Shown here: in pieces, positions 1 to 8,945 of the stretch | Numbering within the stretch: the first letter of the stretch is position 1 | Layout of the letters: the number at the start of each line of letters is the position of its first letter | Source: Bradyrhizobium sp. JYMT SZCCT0428 | GTDB lineage: Bacteria; Pseudomonadota; Alphaproteobacteria; Rhizobiales; Xanthobacteraceae | Reading direction: 5' to 3' | Assembly (NCBI RefSeq): GCF_018131075.1 | Contig: NZ_JAFCLS010000069.1 | Span: 1-34,278, forward strand | Length of the DNA stretch: 34,278 nucleotides | The notes under the pieces: model-generated | Seen by the model: only the letters and a program-made list of their open reading frames with translations | Told to the model about the DNA's origin: nothing | Database searches by the model: none | Translations under genes and position numbers: made by a program

Positions 1-396
1 CACGGCGGCTGGGTACATTCAGCAGCTGGCCTTCCGAACGAAGCAATCAACATGTTCACGCGCGCCCTGCGGCTGAGTCCGCGCGATCCATTCCGTGGTT
101 ATTGCGAACTAGGACTAGCCATTGGCTACCGGGACGCCGGGCATCCGGAAAATGCGCTCGCGTGGGCACGACGCGCCATCCTGACGCTGCCGCAATTGGC
201 GGGCGGCTATCGAGCGGCAGCCGTGGCGCTCGTCGATCTCGGCCGAGTTGACGAGGCGCGCGATATGATCCGGCAATTGCTGAAGGCCCAGCCCCATGCC
301 CGCATCGATGCTGTCTTTGTTCGCCGCCAGAACCGCAATGAGTCCACGACGGAATCATGGATTAGAACGCTGCGGCAGGCGGGTCTCCCAGACTGA
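1..396 (+). CDS. TPR-repeat protein, C-terminal part (5' end outside window)
   Basis: The frame is open from base 1, so this is the end of a longer gene; the first in-window ATG (52) is internal. The 131 visible residues form helical pairs with TPR-like spacing (AINMFTRALRLSPRDP, ALAWARRAILTLPQL, VDEARDMIRQLLKAQP). The protein ends in WIRTLRQAGLPD, which resembles the end of the winged-helix/TPR regulator at 13622-15160 (GLRKAGVPEG). In this family such tails close proteins that carry an N-terminal winged-helix or adenylate-cyclase domain, a TolB-like segment and TPRs; which N-terminus this one has cannot be seen. Likely cytoplasmic, with a protein-protein interaction or regulatory role. The TPR assignment is fairly safe; the full architecture is inferred. 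Confidence 0.75.
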   Translation, partial: HGGWVHSAAGLPNEAINMFTRALRLSPRDPFRGYCELGLAIGYRDAGHPENALAWARRAILTLPQLAGGYRAAAVALVDLGRVDEARDMIRQLLKAQPHARIDAVFVRRQNRNESTTESWIRTLRQAGLPD

Positions 397-735
397 ACGG
401 CCTCGGGGTTTAAGGAGACCGTTGAATGTCCGATTGGGGTCATTCGCATCGGTTTGACCGGACCACGGCGACTTCCGGTCTACCCCGGTGAACGGAACAT
501 TCTTAGGATGGGCGGGTATGTCTCAAAGGTGCCATAGCGGACCTGGCGTGGGTTGACGCCGCTGGCAGCACAAAAGTCAAGCCTAACCAACGTATGCTTG
601 CACTTGCTGAACTGCGGCGCTTCGGAGTGCATGAAGGGTCGTGTTACCATCACGTCCAACCAATTAGGTAGGCCGCTTCTAAAATTTGATCGTCTCTTTC
701 GCTAGATGCGCCGCACGGCAGGACGCTCCAGCAGA
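397..735. other. Intergenic, no gene seen
   Basis: About 340 bases between the TPR protein and the end of the DUF2158 gene. Both strands are broken by stops; I see no RNA gene and no terminator with a clear T-run. Confidence 0.5.
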
Positions 736-1239
736 CTAGACTATCGGCGCCGATAGCTGGGTAAGAAGACAGTTTTTAGCTAGCGACGACAATGTCGTTT
801 TCGGGGGTTTTGCGGATTTTCGTTTTTTGGGATTTGTTTTGGATGCAGCACAGAAGTCCACAGCTGGGCGGTTCATCGCATCAGCCATTTCATCAAGGAC
901 CACCTTGTAGTCACCCAAGGCTTGCTGCGAAGGTCCTTTAGCTTTTCTGGGATCGGTTGTCTCTAACGGAGCATGTTCTACGGCCCTGTGGTCGAGCCGC
1001 ACTCGCTCCAGTTTTTCCCCGACGAACCAGACGCAGAGCATCCCCGTAATTTTATCGTCGTCGAAAATATCGGTGTTGACGGTATCGACCGTCATGGTTG
1101 GTCCACCCGATTTCAAAACCACGAGATCGCCAGACTTAAAGAGGGGTGGCGTTGTTGAACCCCTTACATCAAAGCGAATCAACTTAGTTGCGTTGCAACA
1201 TAGCAGCCTCCCGCAATCTGCTAAAGGTGCTAGGAGCAT
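736..1239 (-). CDS. DUF2158 (YodC-like) small protein with basic tail
   Basis: The central part matches the DUF2158/YodC pattern: FKSGDLVVLKSGGPTMTVD followed by a short acidic stretch and then MLCVWFVGEKLE, giving the family's GD-V-LKSGGP-MTV and C-WF signatures. Family members are usually 60-80 residues and of unknown function. Here a further ~80 residues follow, ending in a Lys-rich segment (NPKKRKSAKPPKT). The start is uncertain: the ATG at 1239 leaves about 34 residues before the domain with no good ribosome site, and a TTG at 1182 is an alternative. Divergent from the small gene at 1337. The domain call is confident; the N-terminus and the long tail are not. Confidence 0.6.
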   Translation of the reverse strand: MLLAPLADCGRLLCCNATKLIRFDVRGSTTPPLFKSGDLVVLKSGGPTMTVDTVNTDIFDDDKITGMLCVWFVGEKLERVRLDHRAVEHAPLETTDPRKAKGPSQQALGDYKVVLDEMADAMNRPAVDFCAASKTNPKKRKSAKPPKTTLSSLAKNCLLTQLSAPIV

Positions 1240-1336
1240 TGTTCACCGGTCAAATGACCCATCATTAGGCCTGCGCAATCACGACGCCTCGAAACTCCCG
1301 GAGGATAGTGTATGCTTGTCTTTCGGTGAGGTGCCA

Positions 1337-1570
1337 ATGACTTTCACCATTCACGGATCGAAAGACGGACAGAGCGTCGTCACTGTTCGTATCAGCCCAG
1401 ATGCTGCTATCGATAAAGCTCGCCTACTGGAAGGCTCCGGTTGGCAAGTTCACATTACGGACTTAGCCGGGCGCCAGTTCGGCGTTTCAGACTTTCATCG
1501 ATTTTGGATCAATCGAGAGCATGCCTACCTGCCTCGCTCCTCTGAGCCTGGAGCGTCGAGGAACCTATAA
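1337..1570 (+). CDS. Small hypothetical protein, 77 aa
   Basis: I do not recognise a named family. The frame is open much further upstream (from 1073), but that part lies opposite the DUF2158 gene and reads like a shadow, so I chose the ATG at 1337, preceded by GGTGAGGTG about 5 bases upstream. The product starts MTFTIHGSKDGQSVVTVRIS, continues with a helix-like segment (DAAIDKARLLEGSGW) and a strand pair (QVHITDLAGRQFGVSDF), and looks like a compact alpha/beta protein with no signal peptide or membrane segment. Small proteins of this look occur in Bradyrhizobium genomes, but that is an impression and not a search result. Confidence 0.55.
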   Translation: MTFTIHGSKDGQSVVTVRISPDAAIDKARLLEGSGWQVHITDLAGRQFGVSDFHRFWINREHAYLPRSSEPGASRNL

Positions 1571-1666
1571 ATTGCAGTCGGTGAACGATGGGATTGAACC
1601 GCTGCGTTCATCTCAATATGTCAAAGAAAATCCCGTAACGTGATATTTCAATAATCTGTTCTGCGC

Positions 1667-1888
1667 TCAAACCTCAGTCACCAATGGAGGCTGATGAGCA
1701 GTGCGAATCTCGTACAAGCCATGTTGCGATTCAGGTTTGGACATAAACTCCTGAATGCATTCGTCCAGCGTTCCATCCCGTATCGTATAAGCGCTGGCGT
1801 ATTGAGCGTTGGTATTCCTTTGCCCTTTCAATGAAGGATATTTCTTCAGAACTGCCAGTGCGCTAAAATTGATGGATGGCTCAGCCAC
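1667..1888 (-). CDS. Small hypothetical protein, 73 aa (GTG start)
   Basis: Starts at GTG 1888 with AAGGGG about 8 bases upstream. The product has an even, soluble composition: SALAVLKKYPSLKGQRNTN, then YTIRDGTLDECIQEFMSKP, then HGLYEIRTAHQPPL. The middle looks like a helix that could pair with others; there is no signal peptide, membrane segment or catalytic motif. Function unknown. It is isolated, with no co-oriented neighbour close by. Balanced amino-acid use and a fair ribosome site favour a real gene over chance. Confidence 0.55.
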   Translation of the reverse strand: MAEPSINFSALAVLKKYPSLKGQRNTNAQYASAYTIRDGTLDECIQEFMSKPESQHGLYEIRTAHQPPLVTEV

Positions 1889-2448
1889 GTGAAGGCCCCT
1901 TTGGCGGCAAACTGCGAGGCCTCAGTTTGAAAAGTTGAACTTTAACTAGCAGCTCCTGTCGAGCCACAGTTCCATCCCAAGCCGGATGCCAACGAGCGTG
2001 ATGCTGATCGTCATGGTGATGACCGTGTTCAACATTGGCAAACCACTCCGCACTATTTATGAGGGCGCTCAAACCGGTACGTACTGTTCAGTCTGAGATC
2101 TGGTGGTTACCGACCTTAACGCCGATATGCGATGCAAGGATGGGGGCTTTGTCCTTCAAAAGAAAACCCCAGCAGTCCGTGTGGACGTAGGTCTGATAGG
2201 TTCGAGGGCGTTGCGCTGTTGTTTTCGCTCTTGAGCGCCACCCTCACCATCGAGACATATCGAAGCTATGAAGGTCTCGATGCATAGGAGCTCCCTAGAA
2301 AGAGGCCCGTGAAATTACGGTGTTCAATTTCTCATTGCTGCGGTGCAACAACATTGCTTGCTTATTAGGCAGCGGATTCTCTATATGCATCCAGATCAAT
2401 TAGGTCGGGGGATCGCCTCCGAGAATGATCGACTAAGGACTTTTAGAC
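1889..2448. other. Intergenic region upstream of the phasin gene
   Basis: About 560 bases. Two short candidate frames were seen (a His-rich 63-aa frame at 1881-2072 on the minus strand and a 36-aa hydrophobic frame at 1986-2096 on the plus strand), neither with a clear ribosome site. The final ~100 bases must hold the phasin promoter; TTGCTT near 2354 and TATATG near 2382 are possible elements but are poorly spaced. Confidence 0.4.
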
Positions 2449-2718
2449 ATGGCCGATTTTTCTAGCGTTCAGCAGCATCTCACCGCGATCACAACTGCCC
2501 AGACCGACTTCGTCAAGTCGTCGTTCGAGGCGAGCAAGGCGTACTTTGAAAAGCTTGCTGGTGTGAAGTCACCCGATAAGTTCTTTGAACTGACGGCGGA
2601 ATACACCAAGTCGGCACAAGCAACGTTCGTTGCCGAAGCGACCAAGATCGGCGACCTCTATAAGACGTTTGCCCAGGAAGCCTTCAAGCCGTTCACTTCA
2701 AGCTTCCTGACGAAGTGA
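2449..2718 (+). CDS. Phasin (PHA granule-associated protein)
   Basis: An 89-residue protein with the phasin_2 pattern: an amphipathic helical N-terminal half (SSVQQHLTAITTAQTDFVKS), the family's SFEASKAYFEKLAGVKSPDKFFEL segment read as a helix-turn-helix-like break, then EYTKSAQATFVAEATKIGDL. Phasins coat polyhydroxyalkanoate granules in the cytoplasm and control their number and size. It is short: many rhizobial phasins are 110-150 residues, but 90-residue forms exist. Start supported by AAGGAC 9 bases upstream. It faces the PHA synthase gene (2955-4694, minus strand), so the two converge and are transcribed separately. A stem-loop follows at 2760. Confident family call. Confidence 0.9.
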   Translation: MADFSSVQQHLTAITTAQTDFVKSSFEASKAYFEKLAGVKSPDKFFELTAEYTKSAQATFVAEATKIGDLYKTFAQEAFKPFTSSFLTK

Positions 2719-2759
2719 TCGCCTAATTTTCTAATTTTAAGGCGCCTGCCTTGGTAGCT

Positions 2760-2797
2760 CAATGCCGCCCGGCCGAACAACTTGGTGGGCGGCATTG
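2760..2797 (+). terminator. Stem-loop after the phasin gene
   Basis: Perfect 11-bp inverted repeat (CAATGCCGCCC at 2760-2770 with GGGCGGCATTG at 2787-2797) around a 16-base loop, 42 bases after the phasin stop. There is no proper T-run after it, so it may be a factor-assisted or bidirectional end for the convergent phasin and phaC transcripts. Confidence 0.5.
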
Positions 2798-2954
2798 TTA
2801 TGACCAATGTCCGTCTGCGTTCCCTCTAGTCCGCCCGGCCAACCGTTTGCGCTGTTTGCTTGTCTGACGCGCACGATCTTCGGCTACGTGATTTCATCAC
2901 GGCCAGTGAAAGGGAATTTCGCGGTTTGAACCAGACTCACACAGAGCGATCGAA

Positions 2955-4694
2955 TCAGTTTGATTTTTGCTTCACGTAACGACCGGGCGCTGGCTCGATG
3001 ATGTGATAGCTCGCGCTGCCGGCCTGCACCGGGGCGGGAGTCCTCCCGCTTGAATGCCGCTTCATCCAGGAATCCCAGTCGGGCCACCAGCTTCCGGTTT
3101 TCTCGTCTGCAGCTCCTAACCAATCTTTCGATTCGCAGCCAAGGTCGTCATTCACCCAGTGGCTCCGTTTGTTGCGGGCCGGTGGATTGATGACGCCAGC
3201 AACGTGACCACTCGCGGCGAGAACGAAACGAGGGTCTTTTCCGATTAGGTCTTTCGAAAGGTACGCGCTTTGCCACGGAACGATATGATCCTCGCGCGAG
3301 GCCAGGACATAGAGCGGCGCCTTGACACGCGAAAGATCGATAGGAACTCCGCACTGAGTGGTCTTGCCCGGTTCCTTGATGTTGTTTTCCAGATATGTAT
3401 TGCGCGTGTACCAACAATACATCGGGCCTGGCAGACTGACGCTGTCAGAGTCCCAGTACAACAGGTCAAATGCATCGGGCGTTGCGCCTTTCAAATAGCT
3501 GTCGACGACATAGCGCCAGATCAGATCGTTGGCGCGTAACGTTCCGAACGTGAAAGCCAATTCCTTGCCGGGCAGAATGCCCCCTCTTCCGATCGTCGCC
3601 TCTCGCAAGACAACTGAGCCTTCGTCGATCAGCAAGCCAATATCGCCAGTGTCATTAAAGTCTAGCATGGTCGTCAATAGTGTGATCGTCGCGAGTTTGC
3701 TTTCGCCACGCCCGGCAAGGACCCCTGCCGCACAGCTCAAAATCGTCCCCCCGACGCAGAAACCGAGCGCATGAACTTCGTCAACATTGACGATGTCGCG
3801 TACCACATCGATCGCCTTGAGTGGGCCAAGCCTCAAATAATCATCCCAACCGAGGTGTCCGATCTCAGGCACCGCACTTCGCCAGGAAATCAGGAAGACA
3901 TGATGACCCTCGGCAACCGCATATTCGACAAAGGAATTGCGCGCACCTAGATCGAGAAGGTAATATTTATTGATACACGGCGGCACGATCAGCAGTGGCG
4001 TCTTCTCCACGTCAGGCGTCTGTGGCGTGTACTGAATCAGCTGGATCAATTCGTTCTCAAAGACGACAAAGCCCGGAGTAATCGCAAGGTTGCCACCCAC
4101 CTCGAAGGCAGATTCGTCCACCCGCGTAATGCGCCCTTTCTGAATATCTTCAATCAGGTTTTTGATGCCGGCTGAAAGGCTCGCAGAGCGGGTTTGGATT
4201 GCCGTGCGAATAACTTCCGGGTTTGTCGTAGGAAAATTCGACGGACTCATCGCATCGATAAATTGTCGAGCGTGAAATCGAAGCTGTAGCTTGGTCTTGT
4301 CGTCAACCTGCGCACGATCTACGAACTCGGACAATTGCTTTGAAGCTAACAGGTAGCTTTGCTTGAGAAGATCGTAATAGGGAGTCTCCAGCCAAGCGTC
4401 GTCTTTGAATCGCTTGTCGCCGCGCGCCGGCTCGGTGATGACGTTCATTCCGAACGAAAGCGTCCTAACCAGAGACTTGTTCCAGAAGCGCCAGAATTGC
4501 GTAAGATATTCGCGTTGCATGTCCAATGCGAAAGTAAACGGCGAAAAGCTCTGGCCAATCGGCGACGACCCCTTGCCTCGGACTCCGAGGGCAGCGGCAA
4601 GCCCGTCGTCAAATTGCTTCATCGATTGTTGACCCGCCTTCATCAAGCTTTCAAGATATGCGGACGGATCGCCAGGCGATGGGATCTTGTCCAT
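2955..4694 (-). CDS. phaC: Class I poly(3-hydroxyalkanoate) synthase PhaC
   Basis: A 579-residue protein, the usual size for class I synthases, which polymerise 3-hydroxyacyl-CoA (mainly C3-C5) into storage polyester on the granule surface. The N-terminal PhaC_N region (about 55-230) includes FWRFWNKSLVR. The alpha/beta-hydrolase core carries the lipase-like box GFCVGG with catalytic Cys about residue 313, the Asp in ASREDHIVPW and the His in ASGHVAGVINPP. Further typical stretches are PPCINKYYLLDL and LDFNDTGDIG. The ATG at 4694 has GGGAGG 5 bases upstream. No phaAB or phaR lies beside it; the phasin gene converges on it from the other side. Bradyrhizobium genomes carry several phaC copies, so this is likely one of several paralogs. 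Confidence 0.96.
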   Translation of the reverse strand: MDKIPSPGDPSAYLESLMKAGQQSMKQFDDGLAAALGVRGKGSSPIGQSFSPFTFALDMQREYLTQFWRFWNKSLVRTLSFGMNVITEPARGDKRFKDDAWLETPYYDLLKQSYLLASKQLSEFVDRAQVDDKTKLQLRFHARQFIDAMSPSNFPTTNPEVIRTAIQTRSASLSAGIKNLIEDIQKGRITRVDESAFEVGGNLAITPGFVVFENELIQLIQYTPQTPDVEKTPLLIVPPCINKYYLLDLGARNSFVEYAVAEGHHVFLISWRSAVPEIGHLGWDDYLRLGPLKAIDVVRDIVNVDEVHALGFCVGGTILSCAAGVLAGRGESKLATITLLTTMLDFNDTGDIGLLIDEGSVVLREATIGRGGILPGKELAFTFGTLRANDLIWRYVVDSYLKGATPDAFDLLYWDSDSVSLPGPMYCWYTRNTYLENNIKEPGKTTQCGVPIDLSRVKAPLYVLASREDHIVPWQSAYLSKDLIGKDPRFVLAASGHVAGVINPPARNKRSHWVNDDLGCESKDWLGAADEKTGSWWPDWDSWMKRHSSGRTPAPVQAGSASYHIIEPAPGRYVKQKSN

Positions 4695-5829
4695 GTAAAC
4701 CTCCCGCGATCAGGGATCGTAATGCGCGTATCATCTTCACGGGATCATAAGTCGCACAACGAACAAAACACATAATTGATTCCGCAGACGTGCAAATCGG
4801 CTACCGCAAATACCGCGCCGCAACAAACTCCTTGCCCCTCTAACTGGTATCGGCCGGAATAGAGCAAGTGATTTCAATACTGCTCGCAGACTGACATTCC
4901 TTACAACGGCTTCGCCCAGCGAATTGCCGTATTTCGGAGTTTTTGCCTTTCCGGAACTCGCGAGAAACGCTAGTCGGTACCCCAGTAGCCTCCCTCCCGC
5001 GCACCGTAGACCGTTCGACTTCCCTCGAAATATCGCAGCGAGCAATGCTCACGCCTTCTGGACAGGAGCACCTAGTTCGTTCGGGACAATTTCAATTTCC
5101 CCGCGATCGACCGCGCGAACGGCTCCTCGGACGCTCAAGCAGGCATCATATGCCGCGCGAATTCTCAAGAGCGATGTGGACTTCCGAGGAAGCGGCGGCC
5201 CTCATGTGCTTCGTCTGCTTTTGGGGATTAGGCTGGAGCACGCGGTCAAGCGACGCTAATGACCGAACGGATAAGCACGTTGTGATATAACAGCAGCCGA
5301 ACGCAAGCCGCCAGTCGCCTATTTCCAGACATCCAACGATGCTGACGTACCGATCAATGTGCTCGCTGACGCAAAGGATGCCTGTACTCCCCTGGCGCTC
5401 CCCGAATGGCGCGTCGAAAGTCAAAACCAGCAGAATAAGCCGAACTTCGTTGCAGCAATCTCAACCCTGCATAAGGTTGAGGTGTTTGAATGCAATCGAT
5501 GTTGCCGCATTGACGTCCGCGCTCGGAAAGGCCGCTGATGTCCGCTAATGACGGTTTTTGTTGCGAAAGTCGGCTGCGACCGATGGATCGGTAGGCCATT
5601 TCGCAGGACGACACCGGTTAGCGGATCTAACTCGCCGGGCTTGGGCGTGCCCCGGTGGTTTCTCAAAGAAAAAGCGCGCGAGACGTCGGGCGATTGAATG
5701 TCTTTGCCAGCTTTGCTCCGCCGTCGGCATGGAGCGCGTCCCGCCAGCCGTTCGCGCCAAATACGTTGCATTTCGAGCGGATCGGCGTCAAACTTGAGGT
5801 TAGTCCCACAGTTTTTCGCGGAGCGAGTC
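4695..5829. other. Long intergenic region between phaC and the polyamine transporter
   Basis: About 1.1 kb with only overlapping, mutually contradictory short frames on both strands, rich in Arg and Ser as chance frames in GC-rich DNA are. A 46-codon frame beginning at the ATG at 5150 cannot be supported. The stretch holds one clear inverted repeat (5460-5481). It may contain gene remnants too decayed to name. Confidence 0.45.
5460..5481. repeat. Inverted repeat, possible operator
   Basis: Arms CTCAACC (5460-5466) and GGTTGAG (5475-5481) are perfectly complementary around an 8-base centre. A closely similar element lies at 15427-15447. The size and shape resemble MerR-family operators, but no MerR gene is in the window and no matching -35/-10 pair is clear. 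Confidence 0.4.
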
Positions 5830-6879
5830 ATGAGGACAAGGCGAGAGGTACTGGCAGCGACAGCTGCTGCTTTGGCGATGCCGAAGGTAGCCTTTGCCGA
5901 GGGCGAACCGCCCAAGCCGAAGCAGCTGATATTCAACGCCTCCGGCGGTTCGCAGATCGCGTCATTGCGTGAAAACTATCTCAACGATTTCGAGAAAGAG
6001 ACCGGGATCAAGATCGTCGACACCAGCCCGGTCGATTTCGGCAAGCTTCGCGCGATGGTCGAAAGCGGCAATGTTTCCTGGAACATTACCGAGATCGGCG
6101 GTCAGGACGGCTACCGTGTCACAGAGATGGGCCTTGCCGAGCCGATCGATGCCAAGATCATCGACCGCAGCAAATTCCAGCCGCAGGCGCAGATGAGCCA
6201 TGTGTTCTCGCCGAGCTGCTATTCCACCGTGATGTGTTACCGGCCGGATGCGTTTCCCAAGGGGGGGCCGAAATCATGGGCCGATTTCTGGGATGTAAAG
6301 GCATTTCCGGGTCCGCGCAGCATGCGCAACCACCCCGTCGATAATCTGGAAGCGGCGCTGATCGCCGATGGCGTGACGCTGGAGGCGCTCTATCCGCTCG
6401 ACGTCGATCGCGCCTTCCGGAAACTCGATGCCATCCACAAGCACGTCAATGTCTGGTGGAGCACCGGGCAGCAGCCGGCGCAGTTGCTGGTCGACAAGGA
6501 AGTGGTGCTGGCAACGGGCTGGAATGGCCGCTTCTACGATCTGATCCGTAAGGAAGCGCCGCTGGTGATGGAGTGGAACGGCGGCATCCTCAAGCAGGGC
6601 AGCTGGGTGGTGCCGAAGGGCGCCAAGGATCAATATTGGGCGATGAAGACACTGGCGGCGATGGCCGACCCGAAGCGTCAGGCGGCCAATGCCGAAATTC
6701 TCGGCTATTCAGGCATGCACCTCGATTCCAATCAGTATGTCGCGGAGAAGATACGGCCGCTGCTGCCGCTATATCCCGACAATCTCAAGAAGCAGGTCTG
6801 GCTCGACCAGAAATGGTGGACCGTCAACGGCGCGCAAATCGGGGAGCGCTGGAACAAATGGATGCTGTCCAAAGCGTGA
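5830..6879 (+). CDS. Polyamine-type ABC transporter, substrate-binding protein (PotD-like)
   Basis: A 349-residue periplasmic binding protein. The frame is open upstream to 5698, but I chose ATG 5830 because it places a signal peptide at the very start: TRREVLAATAAALAMP ending AFA, a twin-arginine-like leader (TRREVL), with GGAGCGAG just upstream. The mature part follows the spermidine/putrescine-binding (SBP_bac_8-like) pattern: LIFNASGGSQIASLRENY, FEKETGIKIVD, then a WADFWDVKAFPGPRS stretch typical of PotD-like proteins. It starts an operon with the ATPase (70 bases on), two permeases and an FAD oxidase. The oxidase suggests a polyamine or other amine ligand, but the ligand cannot be read from sequence alone. 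Confidence 0.88.
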   Translation: MRTRREVLAATAAALAMPKVAFAEGEPPKPKQLIFNASGGSQIASLRENYLNDFEKETGIKIVDTSPVDFGKLRAMVESGNVSWNITEIGGQDGYRVTEMGLAEPIDAKIIDRSKFQPQAQMSHVFSPSCYSTVMCYRPDAFPKGGPKSWADFWDVKAFPGPRSMRNHPVDNLEAALIADGVTLEALYPLDVDRAFRKLDAIHKHVNVWWSTGQQPAQLLVDKEVVLATGWNGRFYDLIRKEAPLVMEWNGGILKQGSWVVPKGAKDQYWAMKTLAAMADPKRQAANAEILGYSGMHLDSNQYVAEKIRPLLPLYPDNLKKQVWLDQKWWTVNGAQIGERWNKWMLSKA

Positions 6880-6949
6880 TCTCTGACGCGATTGCGCGGA
6901 GATGGTCGTTACAGCGGCCGACCGATGCGGCCCGAATCCTGCCCGCCGC

Positions 6950-8074
6950 ATGAGCAACGATCGGGCGTCAACTTCGCCACAGCAATCGGGTCGCCTGCAG
7001 GTCGATGCGGCGAGCAAGCGCTTTGGCCATGTGGCGGCGCTCTCGGACGTCAGCCTCAGCGTTGCGGCAGGTGAGTTCGTCACCATCCTGGGTCCCAGCG
7101 GTTCCGGCAAGACCACTCTCCTGAAAGTCATCGCGGGCTTCGAGATCGCGGACCAGGGCCGGGTCCTGATCGATCAGGCCGACATCACGGAGCTCGACCC
7201 GGCGCAGCGTAACATCGGCATGGTATTCCAGAATTACGCGCTGTTCCCGCACATGAGCGTGGCGCGCAATATTGCCTATCCGCTGGCGATGCGCGGAACA
7301 CCGAAGGCGGAGATCGCAACGCGCGTCAAGCAGGCGCTCGACATGGTCGAACTCGGCGGCATGGCCGAGCGTTTGCCGAAGCAACTTTCCGGTGGCCAGC
7401 AGCAACGCGTGGCACTGGCGCGCGCCACGGTGTTCCAGCCGCGGCTGCTGCTGCTCGATGAGCCGTTCGGCGCGCTCGATCGCAAGCTGCGTGAGCAGAT
7501 GCAGATTGAGGTGCGCCGGCTGCAGCGCCGCCTCGGGCTGACCACGCTGTTCATCACCCACGACCAGGAAGAGGCGCTGGTCATGTCGGATCGCATCGCG
7601 GTCATGGACAAGGGACGCGTCCTTCAGGTCGGGCCGCCGAACGAGATTTACGAAGCCCCGGCCAATCCCTTCGTCGCCGACTTTATCGGCGAGTCCAATA
7701 TCTTCGCCGGCGTGGTCGAAGCCGACGGCGGCAATTTGCTGCGGGTGCGGCTCGAACAGGGGCCGGTGATCGAAGTCGCCGGTCGCGCCGACCTTGCGGC
7801 CCATCGGGGCCAGCGGGTTCGCGTGATGGTCAGGCCGGAGCGTTTCGTCGATCTCGCGGCGGACCAGAATTCAGTGTGGGCCAACAGGATCGATGGCCGC
7901 GTCACCGACAGCGCCTATATCGGCGTGTCGGACAAGTACCGGGTTGTCACGGCGGAAGGGATCGACGTCCTGATGCGGCTGCCGTCGGGTCCGAGCAGCC
8001 GGCGTTATAGCGCAGGTGAGGCGATCGCAGCGGGTTTCCATGCCGCCGATGCGCGGCTGATTGCCGTGCAATGA
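6950..8074 (+). CDS. Polyamine-type ABC transporter ATP-binding protein (PotA-like)
   Basis: A 374-residue ATPase that powers import of the ligand caught by the 5830 gene's product. Walker A GPSGSGKTT at about 48-56, Q-loop in VFQNYALFPHMSV, signature LSGGQQQR at 146-153, Walker B LLLLDEP at 166-172, D-loop GALD, and switch His in FITHDQEEAL (about 204). A C-terminal TOBE-type region (about 270-374) includes VRVMVRPER, as in PotA/FbpC/CysA relatives. I take ATG 6950; an in-frame ATG at 6902 would add 16 residues but is followed by a low-complexity N-terminus. Its stop overlaps the next start by 4 bases (ATGA), implying translational coupling. Confidence 0.93.
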   Translation: MSNDRASTSPQQSGRLQVDAASKRFGHVAALSDVSLSVAAGEFVTILGPSGSGKTTLLKVIAGFEIADQGRVLIDQADITELDPAQRNIGMVFQNYALFPHMSVARNIAYPLAMRGTPKAEIATRVKQALDMVELGGMAERLPKQLSGGQQQRVALARATVFQPRLLLLDEPFGALDRKLREQMQIEVRRLQRRLGLTTLFITHDQEEALVMSDRIAVMDKGRVLQVGPPNEIYEAPANPFVADFIGESNIFAGVVEADGGNLLRVRLEQGPVIEVAGRADLAAHRGQRVRVMVRPERFVDLAADQNSVWANRIDGRVTDSAYIGVSDKYRVVTAEGIDVLMRLPSGPSSRRYSAGEAIAAGFHAADARLIAVQ

Positions 8075-8922
8075 CGCTCGCATCGACCACAGCCCCCGTT
8101 GCAAGCCGCGCCTGGCTTAGGCCCGGGCCGTTCGCATTGACGTTGCCGGCACTGTTGCTGCTGACGTTGCTGTTCATGCTGCCGCTGGTCCGGCTGTTCT
8201 CGCTGAGTTTCACCGGCGGCTTTGGCTGGTACGAGAAGGCGCTGACCGGCGGACTCTACACCGTCATTTTGTACCGAACCTTCGAGATCGCGGGCATCGT
8301 CACCTTCTTCAGCTTCGTGATCGGTTATCCCGTTGCGTTCCTGCTGGCGACCACGACGCCAAAATGGCGTGCGATCGGATTTGCCTTCGTGATGCTGCCG
8401 CTGTGGACCAGCGTATTGGTGCGAACCTATGCCTGGATGGTGCTGCTGGGGCGCAACGGCATCATCAACCGGATGCTGATCGATTCCGGCCTGCTCGACA
8501 CGCCGCTTTCGTTGCTCAACAGCCGGCTGGCCGTCATCCTCGGCATGGTGCACGTCATGCTGCCGTTCATGATTCTGCCGATCTACAGCGCGCTGACACG
8601 CATCGATCCGGACCTGCCGACGGCCGCGCGCGGCCTCGGCGCGTCAGCTCTGCGCATCCTGACCACGATCTATTTGCCGCTGTCATTGCGGGGCATCGTT
8701 GCCGGCGTGACGCTGGTCTTCGTGGTTTCGCTGGGCTTCTATATCACGCCCGCACTTCTCGGCGGCGGCAAGGTAATGATGTATGCGATGGTGATCGAGC
8801 AGCAGGTGCGGGAGTTCCTGGCATGGAATTTTGCCGGCGCGCTCTCGGTGATCCTCCTAGCGGTGACGCTGGTGATGTTCTGGTTGCTCAATCAGGGCGT
8901 CGCCCGCCATCTCAGGGATTGA
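8071..8922 (+). CDS. ABC transporter permease (PotB-like)
   Basis: A 283-residue inner-membrane permease with about six hydrophobic segments, beginning with LTLPALLLLTLLFMLPLVRL after a short cytoplasmic start. The BPD_transp_1 coupling (EAA) loop is AARGLGASALRILTTIYLPL at about 189-208, which docks on the ATPase. LPLWTSVLVRTYAWMVLL is typical of PotB-family permeases. The start overlaps the ATPase stop by 4 bases, and the second permease follows after 23 bases. It should form a heterodimer with the product of 8946-9761. Confidence 0.92.
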   Translation: MTLASTTAPVASRAWLRPGPFALTLPALLLLTLLFMLPLVRLFSLSFTGGFGWYEKALTGGLYTVILYRTFEIAGIVTFFSFVIGYPVAFLLATTTPKWRAIGFAFVMLPLWTSVLVRTYAWMVLLGRNGIINRMLIDSGLLDTPLSLLNSRLAVILGMVHVMLPFMILPIYSALTRIDPDLPTAARGLGASALRILTTIYLPLSLRGIVAGVTLVFVVSLGFYITPALLGGGKVMMYAMVIEQQVREFLAWNFAGALSVILLAVTLVMFWLLNQGVARHLRD

Positions 8923-8945
8923 TCGATGTGGTGGAGAAAACGGCG

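Noticed and set aside
1881..2072. 63-aa His-rich minus-strand frame
   Set aside because: Overlaps the small gene ending at 1888, has no ribosome site and a skewed composition.
6968..7804. 278-aa open frame on the minus strand
   Set aside because: It lies fully opposite the ABC ATPase gene, whose motifs are intact; the product is low-complexity and His/Arg-rich, a GC-driven shadow.
8364..8945. Upstream extension of the PotC-like permease
   Set aside because: The added 194 residues overlap the PotB-like gene and are not permease-like; ATG 8946 has its own ribosome site.
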